Of a stretch of 64,000 nt of DNA, positions 1 through 9,257 are shown piece after piece. The notes beneath the pieces are model-generated. The model searched no databases, had not been told where the DNA came from, and worked only from the letters and a program-made list of their open reading frames with translations. The stretch is from Rhodococcus sp. (in: high G+C Gram-positive bacteria) (lineage in GTDB: Bacteria; Actinomycetota; Actinomycetes; Mycobacteriales; Mycobacteriaceae). Location: the NCBI RefSeq assembly GCF_023264675.1, contig NZ_JAHFVG010000017.1:1-64000 (forward strand), read 5' to 3'. Each line of letters begins with the position of its first letter. Within the stretch, counting starts at the first letter, position 1. A program made the translations under genes and the position numbers.

Positions 1-174
1 GACGATCTCGACAGCTTCGGCGTGAGTGCCGTGGTTACGGTAGGTTGCGTTGTCGACGTCGCCGCCGGAGTAACCGACGCGAGTCGAGAGGACGCCCGGC
101 CGATGCCGAATCAGTTCCTGTGCTCCCCAGAAGCAGCCTCCGGCGAGGTTTGCGGTCTCGGTTGTTGCAGTCAC
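1..174 (-). CDS. msrA: Peptide methionine (S)-sulfoxide reductase MsrA, 5' part only
   Basis: MsrA reduces the S-epimer of methionine sulfoxide in proteins and free methionine in the cytosol, normally recycled by thioredoxin. Only the first 58 codons are in the window; the rest runs off the left edge. Visible signs are the family active-site motif GGCFWG with the nucleophile Cys14, then VGYSGG and [12 protein letters not shown]. The last of these stands where many MsrAs have a second-Cys VCxGxTGHAEVV stretch, so resolving cysteines, if any, must lie beyond the edge. The GTG start overlaps the msrB stop as GTGA, so the two reductases are translationally coupled and together cover both sulfoxide epimers. 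Confidence 0.93.
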   Translation of the reverse strand, partial: MTATTETANLAGGCFWGAQELIRHRPGVLSTRVGYSGGDVDNATYRNHGTHAEAVEIV

Positions 175-650
175 TTCTGCGCTCCTTCTGTACTTCCGTC
201 GCTCGTGGTGTCGAACTGTGCGCGATATTCACCGTAGCCCTCGGCCTCGAGGTCGGCCACCGGCACGAACCGCAGAGATGCCGAGTTCATGCAGTAGCGA
301 AGTCCTCCGTCGTCCTTCGGCCCGTCCTTGAACAAATGCCCCAGGTGAATGTCGCCGACCGCCGAACGGACTTCGGTGCGCACCATGAGGTGGCTGAGAT
401 CTCGCTTCTCGACGACTCCGTCAGGGTCGACCGGCTTGGTGAAACTCGGCCATCCGGAACCCGACTCGAATTTGTCGGCCGAGGAGAACAGGGGCTTGCC
501 CGTGACGACGTCGACGTAGAGACCCCGTTCGTGGTTGTCCCAATACTCGTTCGCGAAGGGCCGTTCGGTTCCGTTCTCCAGCGCCACATGGCGCTGTTCG
601 GGTGTCAACTTCTCGACCGTCTTCGGATCTCGTGATTGCGAGCGCGACAT
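171..650 (-). CDS. msrB: Peptide methionine (R)-sulfoxide reductase MsrB
   Basis: MsrB reduces the R-epimer of protein methionine sulfoxide and complements the downstream MsrA. The 159-aa protein carries the family motifs SGSGWPSF and [11 protein letters not shown]; Cys120 in the latter is the expected nucleophile. The two CxxC zinc motifs of many MsrBs are absent (the first position reads DVVTG), so this looks like a zinc-free type. The start was chosen at an ATG preceded by GGAAGGA; the frame is open further upstream, but that extension is rich in Pro and His and looks non-coding. It is first gene of a two-gene operon with msrA, divergent from secA2. Confidence 0.94.
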   Translation of the reverse strand: MSRSQSRDPKTVEKLTPEQRHVALENGTERPFANEYWDNHERGLYVDVVTGKPLFSSADKFESGSGWPSFTKPVDPDGVVEKRDLSHLMVRTEVRSAVGDIHLGHLFKDGPKDDGGLRYCMNSASLRFVPVADLEAEGYGEYRAQFDTTSDGSTEGAQK

Positions 651-820
651 CGTGTGTCCTTCCCGTGCGTGTGAGGGCAGTGGCCCCATGGGACTAAACG
701 CTGTGGCTGCCCCGATATTCCTCCGCGGTTCGTCCGGTGAGCGGCCGATGGTGCGCGGACCTGGAGCGGTGTGCATGTGCCAGAAAGCATCCGCATCGGG
801 GGCGAGTGTCGGCATCGGGG

Positions 821-848
821 TCGGGTCGACTTCAGTAGGCTGACCCGA
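821..848. promoter_or_regulatory. Inverted repeat and candidate -10 in the msrB/secA2 divergent region
   Basis: Perfect 7-bp arms TCGGGTC and GACCCGA are separated by 14 nt and enclose TAGGCT (836-841), a plausible actinobacterial -10 hexamer pointing towards secA2. The layout suggests a regulated promoter, but no known regulator can be matched to the repeat. The rest of the 233-nt region between msrB and secA2 shows nothing else I can name. Confidence 0.3.
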
Positions 849-883
849 GACGGTGCGCTGCCGTCGCGGCTCGCGTCGTACTC

Positions 884-3202
884 ATGGATTGGTGGATGAC
901 ATTGGGTTCCGATCGGTTCTGGAAGGTCCTCGGACGTTCGGCTCAGAAGGGTCAGACGCGCTCGCGTTCCCACGTCGAACAAGCCGCGGATCACGCCGAC
1001 TGGGCAGCAGAGAAGTCCGACGCAGACTTGGCGATCGCCGCGAACGACCTCCGCGTGCAGCGATCCGGCTCCCTCGACGAACCCCGCTACCTCGCCTTGG
1101 TTCGTGAAGCCGCGACGCGCTCGCTCGCGATGACTCCCTTCGACGTCCAATTGCTTGCTGCCGTGCGGATGCTCGCCGGCGACGTCGTCGAGATGGCAAC
1201 CGGCGAAGGCAAGACCCTCGCCGGCGCGTTGGCTGCCGTGGGGTATGTGCTGTCGGGCCGTTCGGTCCATGTCGTGTCGATCAACGACTTCCTCGCCCGC
1301 CGGGATGCCGAGTGGATGGGTCCGCTGTACGACGTCCTCGGTGTCACCGTCGGTTCCATTTCCGAGGCATCGACGCCGGACGAACGCCGCGCCGCCTACC
1401 AATGCGATGTCACGTATGCATCGGTCAACGAGATCGGCTTCGATGTGTTGCGGGATCACCTCGTCGACGACGCCACGCAACTGGTGACGCCGGTGCCGGA
1501 CGTCGCGCTCATCGACGAGGCGGACTCGGTTCTCGTCGACGAGGCGTTGGTCCCACTCGTCCTGGCCGGTTCGGTGTCCTCGGATGTTCCGACCGAGAAA
1601 GTGTTCGACGCAATCCGTTTGTTGGACCAGGACACTCATTACGACGTCGATTCCGATGGGCGCAATGTGTTCCTCACCGAATCCGGGGCGGAACGGCTGG
1701 AGAAAGAACTGGGCGGGATCGACCTCTATTCCGAAGAGCATGTCGGGACGACGTTGGTTGCCGTCAACGTGGCGCTGCACGCTCAGGTTCTCGTCAAACG
1801 CGACGTTCACTACATCGTCAGGGACGGTCGAGTGCAACTCGTCAACGCATCTCGTGGACGCGTGGCCGAACTCCAGCGCTGGCCGGACGGACTTCAGGCT
1901 GCGGTGGAGACGAAAGAGGGCCTCGACCCGACCGAGACCGGAGAAATTCTCGATACCATCACCGTCCAGGCCCTGGTCGGCCGTTATCCGACGGTCTGCG
2001 GCATGACGGGTACCGCGCTTGCCGCGGGCGAACAACTCAAGACGTTCTACTCCCTCGGCGTCTCGGTGATTCCGCCGAATCAGCCCAACGTTCGTGTGGA
2101 CGAAGAAGACCGCGTCTACGACACTGCGTCGAACCGAGATGCCGCTGTCGTGGCATATGTGGAAGAGATTCACGAGACCGGTCAGCCGATCCTGATCGGA
2201 ACGCACGATGTTGCCGAATCCGAATCTCTGGCAGCGCTTCTCGAGACCGCGGGTGTATCTCATGTCGTCCTCAACGCGAAGAACGACGCCGAGGAAGCCG
2301 ACGTCATCGCCCGAGCGGGGGAGCGGGGCGCAGTGACGGTCTCGACGCAGATCGCCGGTCGTGGAACCGACATCAAGCTCGGCGGTCCGAGTGGCGCCGG
2401 CGTAGCGAAGGACGAGGTGGCCGAACTCGGCGGACTGCTCGTCGTCGGGACGGGCCGTCACACCACCGAGCGTCTGGACAATCAGCTGCGCGGTCGAGCT
2501 GGAAGGCAGGGGGATCCTGGCCGTTCGGTGTTCTTCTCCAGCTGGGAGGACGAGGTTGTGGTTTCGTCGCTCGGACCCAAGGACCTGCCGAGAAAGCACG
2601 ACGACACCGGGCTCGTCGAATCCCGCGGCGTAGCAGGCAAGTTGGATCACGCGCAGCGGATCGCCGAGGGTTCCATGCTCGAAGTGCACGCTCGCACGTG
2701 GCGCTACAACCAGTTGACCGCCCAGCACCGGGACATCCTCGATCGCCGACGTGCATCGTTGTTGGAGACGTCCGAAGCGCTGGGTATTCTCGCGGCGGCG
2801 GCCGCGGACAGGGTGGCCGAGCTGCGCGAGACCGTGGACGAGGAGACCCTGGTCGTCGTGGCACGCCGAATCGTGTTGTTCCATCTCGATCGGTCATGGT
2901 CGGAATACCTCGCGCACATGGCGGATGTTCGGGAAAGTATTCACCTGCGTGCGCTCGGCCGAGAGAATCCGCTGGACGAATACCACCGGATCGCGGTCGA
3001 GGCATTCGCCACTGTCTCCGAGAAAGCGGTCGAGCTCGCGACCGCGACGTTGGAATCTGCCGACGTCACCGGCGATGGCATCGACCTGGACGATGCGGGA
3101 CTACAGCGGCCGACATCGACGTGGACGTACATGGTGCACGACAATCCATTTGCGGGCAACGCTGCGAACAGCGCAGGGCTCGGTCCGATTTTCGGCGGCT
3201 AA
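884..3202 (+). CDS. secA2: Accessory preprotein translocase ATPase SecA2
   Basis: SecA2 is the second SecA ATPase of mycolata; it exports a small subset of proteins through SecYEG and is not the housekeeping SecA1. The 772-aa product aligns throughout with the mycobacterial SecA2 pattern: Walker A ATGEGKT near residues 105-111, DEAD box IDEAD near 210-214, [14 protein letters not shown], the motor signature [15 protein letters not shown], and [13 protein letters not shown]. It lacks the C-terminal zinc-binding tail of SecA1, and ends [11 protein letters not shown] as SecA2 proteins do. Two ATGs (884, 896) are possible starts and neither has a strong Shine-Dalgarno. It converges on bioQ with overlapping stops. 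Confidence 0.95.
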   Translation: MDWWMTLGSDRFWKVLGRSAQKGQTRSRSHVEQAADHADWAAEKSDADLAIAANDLRVQRSGSLDEPRYLALVREAATRSLAMTPFDVQLLAAVRMLAGDVVEMATGEGKTLAGALAAVGYVLSGRSVHVVSINDFLARRDAEWMGPLYDVLGVTVGSISEASTPDERRAAYQCDVTYASVNEIGFDVLRDHLVDDATQLVTPVPDVALIDEADSVLVDEALVPLVLAGSVSSDVPTEKVFDAIRLLDQDTHYDVDSDGRNVFLTESGAERLEKELGGIDLYSEEHVGTTLVAVNVALHAQVLVKRDVHYIVRDGRVQLVNASRGRVAELQRWPDGLQAAVETKEGLDPTETGEILDTITVQALVGRYPTVCGMTGTALAAGEQLKTFYSLGVSVIPPNQPNVRVDEEDRVYDTASNRDAAVVAYVEEIHETGQPILIGTHDVAESESLAALLETAGVSHVVLNAKNDAEEADVIARAGERGAVTVSTQIAGRGTDIKLGGPSGAGVAKDEVAELGGLLVVGTGRHTTERLDNQLRGRAGRQGDPGRSVFFSSWEDEVVVSSLGPKDLPRKHDDTGLVESRGVAGKLDHAQRIAEGSMLEVHARTWRYNQLTAQHRDILDRRRASLLETSEALGILAAAAADRVAELRETVDEETLVVVARRIVLFHLDRSWSEYLAHMADVRESIHLRALGRENPLDEYHRIAVEAFATVSEKAVELATATLESADVTGDGIDLDDAGLQRPTSTWTYMVHDNPFAGNAANSAGLGPIFGG

Positions 3203-3786
3203 GCGCGCGCTCGATCCCCGAGTCGCTGTCGAATTCCGTCCACGAAGAGCTCGAGGCCGAAGTCGAATCTGCTTGTCGGGTCTGGCTGTTCGAAGAGTGG
3301 TGACGCCTCGTCGGTGAGCGCGCCTGCGGAGTCCATCTGTAGGCGCGCTTGTTCGTCCACCGTTCGTCCGAGGATGTAGTAGAGCAGTGTGTCGGCGGAG
3401 AGCTCGGCTTCGGCGCGCGAAAGTCCGGCGCGGATGCATACCGCGGCAACACGTTCGCGGATTCGATTGGTCACCAGCCGCGACGCGTAGGTCGACGCGA
3501 TCAGTTCGGCGGCATCGCGATGCGACAGCAACGCGTTTCTGAGTCGATGCGCGAGTTCGTCGATCTGTTCGTGCCAATCGAGGGCCTGTGGTGGCGAGTC
3601 GATGTCGCGTAGGACGGTGTCCGCGACCGCACCGAGCAGGGTCTGCTTGTCCTTGAAATGCCAGTACAGCGCGCCCGGTTGCACGTGAAGCGACGTCGCG
3701 AGGCGCCGCATTGTCAGGTCGGCGAGACCGTACTCGTCGAGGATCGAGATCGCGCCTTCGAGGACGTCCGCTCGTCGCAGTTGCAC
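3199..3786 (-). CDS. bioQ: TetR-family repressor of biotin synthesis, BioQ-like
   Basis: A 195-aa TetR-family protein: N-terminal helix-turn-helix around residues 20-47 ([20 protein letters not shown]) followed by an all-helical ligand domain. It lies divergent from bioB with two TGAAC-N3-GTTCA palindromes between them, the site architecture reported for actinobacterial BioQ, so a repressor of biotin genes is the natural reading. The GTG start has AGAAGGAGAA directly upstream and matches where TetR domains begin; the open frame upstream has no such signal. A TATACT -10 on this strand at 3837-3832 with a 17-nt spacer filled by the first palindrome implies autorepression. The BioQ identity rests on context and operator, not on the ligand domain. 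Confidence 0.8.
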   Translation of the reverse strand: MQLRRADVLEGAISILDEYGLADLTMRRLATSLHVQPGALYWHFKDKQTLLGAVADTVLRDIDSPPQALDWHEQIDELAHRLRNALLSHRDAAELIASTYASRLVTNRIRERVAAVCIRAGLSRAEAELSADTLLYYILGRTVDEQARLQMDSAGALTDEASPLFEQPDPTSRFDFGLELFVDGIRQRLGDRARA

Positions 3787-3839
3787 GCGTTCTCCTTCTC
3801 GATGGGTCGGCTTTGACAGTAAACGACCCCGAGTATAGC

Positions 3840-3870
3840 TTGAACGGCGTTCAACTTGAACGGTGTTCAA
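3840..3870. promoter_or_regulatory. Double BioQ-type operator
   Basis: Two 15-bp perfect palindromes TTGAACGGCGTTCAA (3840-3854) and TTGAACGGTGTTCAA (3856-3870) stand side by side with a 16-bp period, so they face different sides of the helix by about half a turn. They fill the spacer of the predicted bioQ promoter (-10 TATACT, minus strand) and lie 33-63 bp before the bioB start. Confidence 0.85.
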
Positions 3871-3902
3871 GTATTGGGGAAGCGACCACGGAGGACCTGT
3901 TC

Positions 3903-4916
3903 ATGACGCTGGAAACGGTAGGAACCGACATTCTCGCCATCGCACGGTCGCAAGTACTGACCGACGGCGTCGGGCTGACCGAGTCTCAGACGCTCGAGGT
4001 GTTGAGGCTCGGCGACGACCGACTCGACGAGTTGCTCGCGCTCGCCCACGACGTGCGCATGACATGGTGCGGGCCCGAGGTCGAGGTCGAGGGAATCATC
4101 AGTCTCAAGACCGGGGGATGCCCGGAGGACTGCCATTTCTGTTCACAGAGCGGCTTGTTCGAATCTCCGGTTCGCGCAGTACGTCTCGACATCCCCGGCC
4201 TGGTGGAGGCAGCTAAACAGACGGCAAAGACCGGGGCGACCGAATTCTGCATCGTCGCCGCAGTCCGCGGCCCCGACGAGCGCCTTCTCGAGCAGGTAGC
4301 CGCTGGAATCGTCGCGATTCGCAACGAAGTCGACATCGACATCGCCTGCTCGCTGGGGATGCTCACTCAGGATCAGGTCGATCGACTCGCGGCAATGGGA
4401 GTTCATCGCTACAACCACAATCTGGAAACGTCGCGGTCCTACTTTCCCAACGTCGTCACCACACACACGTGGGAGGAGCGCTGGAACACCCTGCGGATGG
4501 TGCGCGATGCGGGGATGGAAGTGTGCTGTGGCGGAATCCTCGGCATGGGGGAAAGTCTCGAGCAGCGAGCCGAGTTCACCGCGGATCTGGCGTCCTTGCA
4601 GCCCGACGAGGTCCCGCTCAACTTCCTCGACCCGAGGCCGGGCACCCCGTTCGGCAATCTGGACGTGCTCCCTGCCGCCGAGGCCTTGCGCGCTGTGGCC
4701 GCGTTCCGTCTGGCATTGCCGCGGACCGTATTGCGCTTCGCGGGAGGTCGCGAAATCACGCTCGGCGACCTCGGTGCCGAGAAGGGCATCCTCGGCGGAA
4801 TCAATGCGGTCATTGTCGGTAACTACCTCACCACGCTCGGACGACCTGCGGAATCGGATCTCGATCTGCTCGAGTCCTTGCGCATGCCGATCAAAGCGCT
4901 GAATTCGACCATCTAA
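3903..4916 (+). CDS. bioB: Biotin synthase BioB
   Basis: Radical-SAM enzyme that inserts sulfur into dethiobiotin to make biotin, the last pathway step. The 337-aa protein has the radical-SAM cluster motif CPEDCHFC (Cys73, 77, 80), the YNHNLETS motif, and cysteines C..CCGG expected to hold the sacrificial [2Fe-2S] cluster. The ATG is preceded by GGAGGA about 9 nt upstream; an open frame extends further upstream through the operator and is not coding. Expression is probably controlled by BioQ at the double operator. It heads a three-gene set with a bsaP-like gene and a DUF2567 gene. bioA, bioF and bioD are not in this window. Confidence 0.97.
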   Translation: MTLETVGTDILAIARSQVLTDGVGLTESQTLEVLRLGDDRLDELLALAHDVRMTWCGPEVEVEGIISLKTGGCPEDCHFCSQSGLFESPVRAVRLDIPGLVEAAKQTAKTGATEFCIVAAVRGPDERLLEQVAAGIVAIRNEVDIDIACSLGMLTQDQVDRLAAMGVHRYNHNLETSRSYFPNVVTTHTWEERWNTLRMVRDAGMEVCCGGILGMGESLEQRAEFTADLASLQPDEVPLNFLDPRPGTPFGNLDVLPAAEALRAVAAFRLALPRTVLRFAGGREITLGDLGAEKGILGGINAVIVGNYLTTLGRPAESDLDLLESLRMPIKALNSTI

Positions 4917-4926
4917 GGTGGAACAG

Positions 4927-5142
4927 GTGACCAGTGACGCGCAGTACAACCCCTATTCGGGGAAGGTTGTCGTGCCGGGAGTCGTGGACACGCTCTCGCG
5001 CGGCGCGTCGCTCGGTCTGGAGCCACCCCGGTTCTGTGCACAGTGCGGTCGCCGTACCGTCGTACAGGTCACACCGAACGGCTGGACCTCGGTGTGTTCG
5101 CGACACGGGCAACTCGACTCGTCGATGCTGGGCAGGCGATAG
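4927..5142 (+). CDS. bsaP: Small Cys-motif protein, BsaP-like biotin synthase auxiliary protein
   Basis: A 71-aa protein, 10 nt after bioB (only 1 nt if the alternative GTG at 4918 is used). In mycobacteria and corynebacteria the gene in this position (Rv1590 type) encodes BsaP, reported as a biotin synthase auxiliary protein. Visible features are an N-terminal QYNPYSGK motif and [13 protein letters not shown] followed by CSRHG, i.e. a CxxC plus CxxH arrangement that could hold iron-sulfur or zinc. I place the start at the second GTG because GGTGG lies 5-9 nt upstream of it. The role in supporting the BioB cluster is from family knowledge; the motif spacing is seen directly. Confidence 0.8.
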   Translation: MTSDAQYNPYSGKVVVPGVVDTLSRGASLGLEPPRFCAQCGRRTVVQVTPNGWTSVCSRHGQLDSSMLGRR

Positions 5143-5174
5143 CGGAGATGGCGCTTGCAGACGAGGGGCCGCCG

Positions 5175-5726
5175 ATGAATCCATCGAAAGTTCTCGGATT
5201 CGCCGTCGCGGTGTCGGTGGTGTTCGGAGTGATCTGCGGGCTGGTGTGGGCGCTGCTCGCACCCGCCGAGCACTTCGTGGTCGTGGAGCCAGGGGTCGGC
5301 TCGGCTCTCACCGGGGAGAGTCTGCACCGGTTCGATTCGCTCGCGCTCCTCGTGTGCGGTGCGCTGGTCGGCGGAATCGTTGTGCCCGTGGCGGTATGGG
5401 CCTGGGTCCGGTTTCGGGGACCGGTGCTGTATCTGGGGTTGCTGGTCGGCGCTGCGTTGGGCTCGGCGGCCATGCTCGGGGTCGGGATTCTCGTCGCCGG
5501 ATTCATCCATTCGCGTCCGGACGATCCTCCGCCCGGGAGCGTCGTCGCACTGGCGCCGGGAATGGAGACGCCCCTGATTCTGCTCGTGCAGCCGTTGGTG
5601 GCCTCGTTGGTGGTACTGCTTCTCGTGGCGATGAATCCGCACGACAACCTACGGTTCACCGTCGATTCCGAACTCGATGTCGATGCGCATCTCGGGGAGC
5701 ATTCGTTCGAATCCGACCGCGCCTAG
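5175..5726 (+). CDS. DUF2567-type membrane protein
   Basis: Unknown function. The 183-aa product has about four hydrophobic segments (roughly residues 4-24, 55-75, 82-105 and 128-148) separated by short loops, and a polar C-terminal tail ending in acidic residues. The same type of gene follows bioB and the bsaP gene in mycobacteria (Rv1591), so the link to the biotin block is conserved, but its role is not known. The start is an ATG with GAGGGG 6 nt upstream; an in-frame ATG at 5148 is possible but has a poorly spaced signal. It converges with the NUDIX regulator with overlapping stops. Confidence 0.75.
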   Translation: MNPSKVLGFAVAVSVVFGVICGLVWALLAPAEHFVVVEPGVGSALTGESLHRFDSLALLVCGALVGGIVVPVAVWAWVRFRGPVLYLGLLVGAALGSAAMLGVGILVAGFIHSRPDDPPPGSVVALAPGMETPLILLVQPLVASLVVLLLVAMNPHDNLRFTVDSELDVDAHLGEHSFESDRA

Positions 5727-6418
5727 GTCGGCGGACGCAGCGCCGCGAATTCGTCCGTGACTCGAAGTGCCGATTCCGCGAACCGGTACAGGGCGGGTGG
5801 GCGACCTCCTGCTCTGCCCGACGGTGACGTCTTCCCGGTCGGCTCGATGACCTTTCGGCGGCCGAGTACCCGCTGAAGGTTGGTTGCATCGACCTGATAT
5901 CCGAGTGCGGCAGTGTAGATCTCGCGCAAGGTGGACATCGCGAAGTCCGCCGGCGCCAGTGCGAATCCGATGTTGGTGTACGACAGCTTGGCGACAAGTC
6001 TCGTTCGAGCGTGGCGTACGACGGTGCCGTGATCGAACGACATCTCCGGCAACCGTGCGACTGGATGCCATGCGGTGTCCGGCGGCAGTTGCGGATCCGA
6101 ATTGATCGGAACGAGACCGAGGAAGTTCGATGCGATGCGCCGATCGCCCGGAATGCGGTTCGGATCGCTGAAGATCGACAACTGCTCGAGATGAGCCACT
6201 TTTCGAACATCCACCTTCTCGGCCAGCTGTCGTCGAGCAGATGTCGGTAGGTCCTCGTCGGCTTCCAGGACGCCTCCGGGGAGTGACCAAGATCCCACTT
6301 CGGGGTCGAGAGCGCGTTGCCACAGCAGCACTGCCAGTTCCGGTGCCTGGCCTGCGGAGAAGCTGCGAACCTGGAATACCGCGATGAGTACTTCGTGCAC
6401 AGTGCTACGATGTGTCAT
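5723..6418 (-). CDS. nrtR: NrtR-type NUDIX transcriptional regulator of NAD synthesis
   Basis: NrtR proteins couple an ADP-ribose-sensing NUDIX domain to a winged helix and repress NAD synthesis genes. Here residues about 10-150 form the NUDIX fold (SWSLPGGVLEADEDL, then ARRQLAEKVDV) but the strict GX5EX7REUXEEXGU box is degenerate, as is usual for NrtR, where hydrolysis is often lost. Residues about 155-225 form the winged helix ending GRPPALYRF. The gene is divergent from nadABC with a perfect palindrome directly next to its ATG. A TATGAT on this strand ends 7 nt before the ATG, so the transcript may be leaderless. An in-frame ATG four codons earlier is possible but lies inside the palindrome. 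Confidence 0.87.
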   Translation of the reverse strand: MTHRSTVHEVLIAVFQVRSFSAGQAPELAVLLWQRALDPEVGSWSLPGGVLEADEDLPTSARRQLAEKVDVRKVAHLEQLSIFSDPNRIPGDRRIASNFLGLVPINSDPQLPPDTAWHPVARLPEMSFDHGTVVRHARTRLVAKLSYTNIGFALAPADFAMSTLREIYTAALGYQVDATNLQRVLGRRKVIEPTGKTSPSGRAGGRPPALYRFAESALRVTDEFAALRPPT

Positions 6419-6441
6419 GTTTTCGATCATAAGTCGAAAAC
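6419..6441. promoter_or_regulatory. Palindromic operator, probable NrtR box
   Basis: Perfect 8-bp arms GTTTTCGA and TCGAAAAC with a 7-nt spacer lie between nrtR and nadA. The element covers the predicted -10 (TATGAT, minus strand) of nrtR, so binding would block its own gene; it is about 90 bp upstream of nadA. Assignment to NrtR is by position. Confidence 0.75.
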
Positions 6442-6531
6442 CCCGACGAAGGAAATCCGGACCGGGACGGGAGCTCGTGGGAATACCCGACGAGTCCGCT
6501 GGACCCGGACGATCGATGAAGGAGTACCGCC

Positions 6532-7605
6532 ATGGCGATCAGTGCAACCCGCCTCGCAACCGACAGCTCGGTAGTGGTCGACGCCGTGTGGGCAGGAGCG
6601 GCGAACATCGTCGACGGACCGGGCGGATTCGGGGGAGTCGAACCGACCGAGGAGTGGGCAGCCGAGGTCAAACGTTTGGCACGCAAGCGGGGCGCGACCA
6701 TTCTGGCGCACAACTACCAGCTGCCCGCGATCCAGGACGTCGCCGATCACGTCGGTGACTCCCTTGCTCTCTCGCGTCTCGCGGCCGAGGTCCCCGAAGA
6801 CGAGATCATATTCTGCGGCGTGCATTTCATGGCCGAGACCGCCAAGATCCTCAGTCCGTCGAAGACGGTCTTGATTCCGGATCAGCGAGCCGGTTGCTCG
6901 CTCGCGGACTCCATCACCGCCGAGCAACTTCGAGAGTGGAAGGCCGACTATCCAGAGGCGATCGTCGTCTCCTACGTCAACACCACAGCGGAGATCAAGG
7001 CGCTCACCGACATCTGCTGCACGTCCTCCAACGCAGTCGAGGTGGTCGAATCGATCGACCCCAACCGCGAAATTCTCTTTCTCCCCGATCAGTTCCTCGG
7101 TGCTCACGTCAAGCGCAAGACCGGGCGCGAAAACCTGCACATCTGGGCAGGCGAGTGCCACGTGCATGCAGGCATCAACGGCGACGAGCTTGCCGCGAAG
7201 TCGCGTTCGCATCCTGACGCCGAGCTGTACGTGCACCCCGAATGCGGCTGTGCCACATCGGCTCTGTACCTCGCCGGAGAAGGCTTCGTCAGCGCCGACA
7301 AGGTCAAGATCCTCTCGACCGGCGGGATGCTCGACGCAGCGCGCACGACCGGCGCGAAGCAGGTCCTGGTCGCCACCGAGATCGGCATGCTTCACCAGCT
7401 GCGCCGTGCCGCGCCCGATGTCGATTTCCAGGCTGTCAACGACCGCGCCTCCTGCGGCTACATGAAGATGATCACGCCCGCAGCCCTGCTGCGCTGCCTG
7501 CTCGAAGGCAAGGACGAGGTGCACGTGGACCTCGAAACGGCGAATGTCGCCAGTAAGTCCGTTCAGCGCATGATCGAGATCGGTAATCCTGGCGGCGGGG
7601 AGTGA
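6532..7605 (+). CDS. nadA: Quinolinate synthase NadA
   Basis: Condenses iminoaspartate (from NadB) with dihydroxyacetone phosphate to quinolinate in de novo NAD synthesis; a [4Fe-4S] enzyme. The 357-aa protein shows the family motifs [19 protein letters not shown], a first cluster cysteine in [33 protein letters not shown] and [11 protein letters not shown], supplying the three conserved cluster cysteines. The ATG has AAGGAG at proper spacing. It is the first gene of nadA-nadB-nadC; nadB overlaps its end by 4 nt. Control by the palindrome upstream is likely. Confidence 0.97.
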   Translation: MAISATRLATDSSVVVDAVWAGAANIVDGPGGFGGVEPTEEWAAEVKRLARKRGATILAHNYQLPAIQDVADHVGDSLALSRLAAEVPEDEIIFCGVHFMAETAKILSPSKTVLIPDQRAGCSLADSITAEQLREWKADYPEAIVVSYVNTTAEIKALTDICCTSSNAVEVVESIDPNREILFLPDQFLGAHVKRKTGRENLHIWAGECHVHAGINGDELAAKSRSHPDAELYVHPECGCATSALYLAGEGFVSADKVKILSTGGMLDAARTTGAKQVLVATEIGMLHQLRRAAPDVDFQAVNDRASCGYMKMITPAALLRCLLEGKDEVHVDLETANVASKSVQRMIEIGNPGGGE

Positions 7606-9257
7606 CCGTACCCTCGGGGGTGAGCGTGGCGTGGGAGGCATCGGCCGACCTCGTCGTGGTGGGAGGGGGCGTGGCCGGTCTCAGTGCCGCGGCGGCAGCT
7701 CGGCGAAAGGGTCTGCGAGTCCTCACGGTCTCGAAGGGTGGCCCGCTGGACACCGCAACCCAGTACGCGCAGGGCGGCATAGCCGTTCCCGGCTTGGATC
7801 ACGGTGATTCCGTCGAGTCCCACGTAGCGGACACGTGCGATGCAGGCGGCGGGCTGTGTGTGCCGTCGGCGGTGCGCTCGATCGTGGCCGGCGGTCTCGG
7901 TACGGCCGCGACACTGCAGTCCCTCGGCGCCCTGTTCGATCGCGACTCCGGCGGTGATCTTGCCCGGACTCGGGAGGGCGGGCATTCGGTACGCCGCATC
8001 ATCCACGCGGGAGGCGATGCGACCGGCGCCGAAGTTCAACGCGCTCTCAATGCCTCCGCAGGCGCCGAGGTCGGCCACGGAGTCTTGTTCGGTGCCGCTG
8101 CTGTCCGGATTCTCCTGAATCGCGGTGAGGTTGTCGGGTTGCTCGTCGTAACCGACCAAGGTTTCGGAGTGGTACACAGTCCAGTCGTGTTGCTGGCGAC
8201 AGGCGGTCTCGGCCAACTGTATTCGTGCAGCACGAACCCTCCCGGCGCCACTGCCGACGGCATTGCGCTTGCTCTCGACGCCGGTGCCGAGATCGCCGAT
8301 CTGGAGTTCGTCCAATTCCATCCCACCGTGCTTTTCGCCGCAGGCTCGTCCGGGCGCAGGCCACTGGTGAGTGAAGCAGTGCGCGGAGAGGGAGCGCACC
8401 TTCTGGATCAGGACGGAGTGCGATTCATGACGGGTGTCCACCCGCTCGGTGATCTCGCTCCGCGGGATGTGGTTTCTCGCGCGATCGCCGAACGACTACA
8501 TGCCACCGGAACCGACCATGTACTCCTCGATGCACGCTCGATCGACAACTTTCACCTTCGGTTTCCGACGGTCACGGCGTCATGTCTCGCTGCGGGGATA
8601 GATCCTCGGGAACAGCTCATACCCGTCGCGCCGGCGGCACATTACTCGTGCGGCGGAATCGTCACCGATGTGTGGGGCCGTACCGAGGTTCCCGGTCTAC
8701 TCGCGGCCGGGGAGGTCGCGCGTACGGGACTGCACGGGGCGAATCGACTCGCGTCGAACAGCCTCCTCGAAGGCCTGGTCGTCGGAGAACGGGCAGGCAC
8801 CGCAGCGGCCGAGCGATTGGGTCGACGCACCGGCGATGGGGATGTGGACCTTCCGCGCACGGCCAGTGTCCCGCGGGATCGGTTGCAGCACATGATGACC
8901 GAGCTTGCGGGGGTCGTGCGCGACGGGATCGGGCTCGACCGGATCGCCTCGGCTGTCGAGGCCGAAACGTCGGAGGCGGGACACCACGGCGGCACGGTGG
9001 ACGACACCGCGCATTACCGCCGGGTGCTGGAGGACAGGGCGCTGACGCTCACCGCCTCGGCTCTCGTCGGAGCAGCGGCATCGCGGCGTGAGAGTCGAGG
9101 CTGCCACACGCGTCGGGACTTTTCGTCCGCCGACAACGACATGCGGCGAAGTATTCGCACTCGGCAGGCTCCGGACGGCCAACTCGAGTCCAGGTTCGAG
9201 TCGCCGTCGTTCAGGGACGAAGTATCGCGCAATTCGATGGTAGGAGTGAACGGATAG
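7602..9257 (+). CDS. nadB: L-aspartate oxidase NadB
   Basis: FAD enzyme that oxidises L-aspartate to iminoaspartate for NadA. The 551-aa protein begins with a dinucleotide-binding motif [16 protein letters not shown], has [34 protein letters not shown], the flavoprotein motif HYSCGGI, and the FAD end motif [15 protein letters not shown]. The GTG start overlaps the nadA stop (GTGA), which argues for tight coupling. The C-terminal 50 residues after [12 protein letters not shown] are polar and less conserved. The stop overlaps the nadC GTG by one base. Confidence 0.96.
   Translation: MTVPSGVSVAWEASADLVVVGGGVAGLSAAAAARRKGLRVLTVSKGGPLDTATQYAQGGIAVPGLDHGDSVESHVADTCDAGGGLCVPSAVRSIVAGGLGTAATLQSLGALFDRDSGGDLARTREGGHSVRRIIHAGGDATGAEVQRALNASAGAEVGHGVLFGAAAVRILLNRGEVVGLLVVTDQGFGVVHSPVVLLATGGLGQLYSCSTNPPGATADGIALALDAGAEIADLEFVQFHPTVLFAAGSSGRRPLVSEAVRGEGAHLLDQDGVRFMTGVHPLGDLAPRDVVSRAIAERLHATGTDHVLLDARSIDNFHLRFPTVTASCLAAGIDPREQLIPVAPAAHYSCGGIVTDVWGRTEVPGLLAAGEVARTGLHGANRLASNSLLEGLVVGERAGTAAAERLGRRTGDGDVDLPRTASVPRDRLQHMMTELAGVVRDGIGLDRIASAVEAETSEAGHHGGTVDDTAHYRRVLEDRALTLTASALVGAAASRRESRGCHTRRDFSSADNDMRRSIRTRQAPDGQLESRFESPSFRDEVSRNSMVGVNG

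Noticed and set aside
605..2884. 759-codon open frame on the minus strand, antisense to secA2
   Set aside because: A shadow caused by GC-rich codon bias; its translation has no recognisable domain, while the plus strand encodes a complete SecA2.
3711..3902. Upstream extension of bioB through the operator
   Set aside because: It would translate the double palindrome and the bioQ start region; the ATG at 3903 has a good ribosome site and fits the family length.
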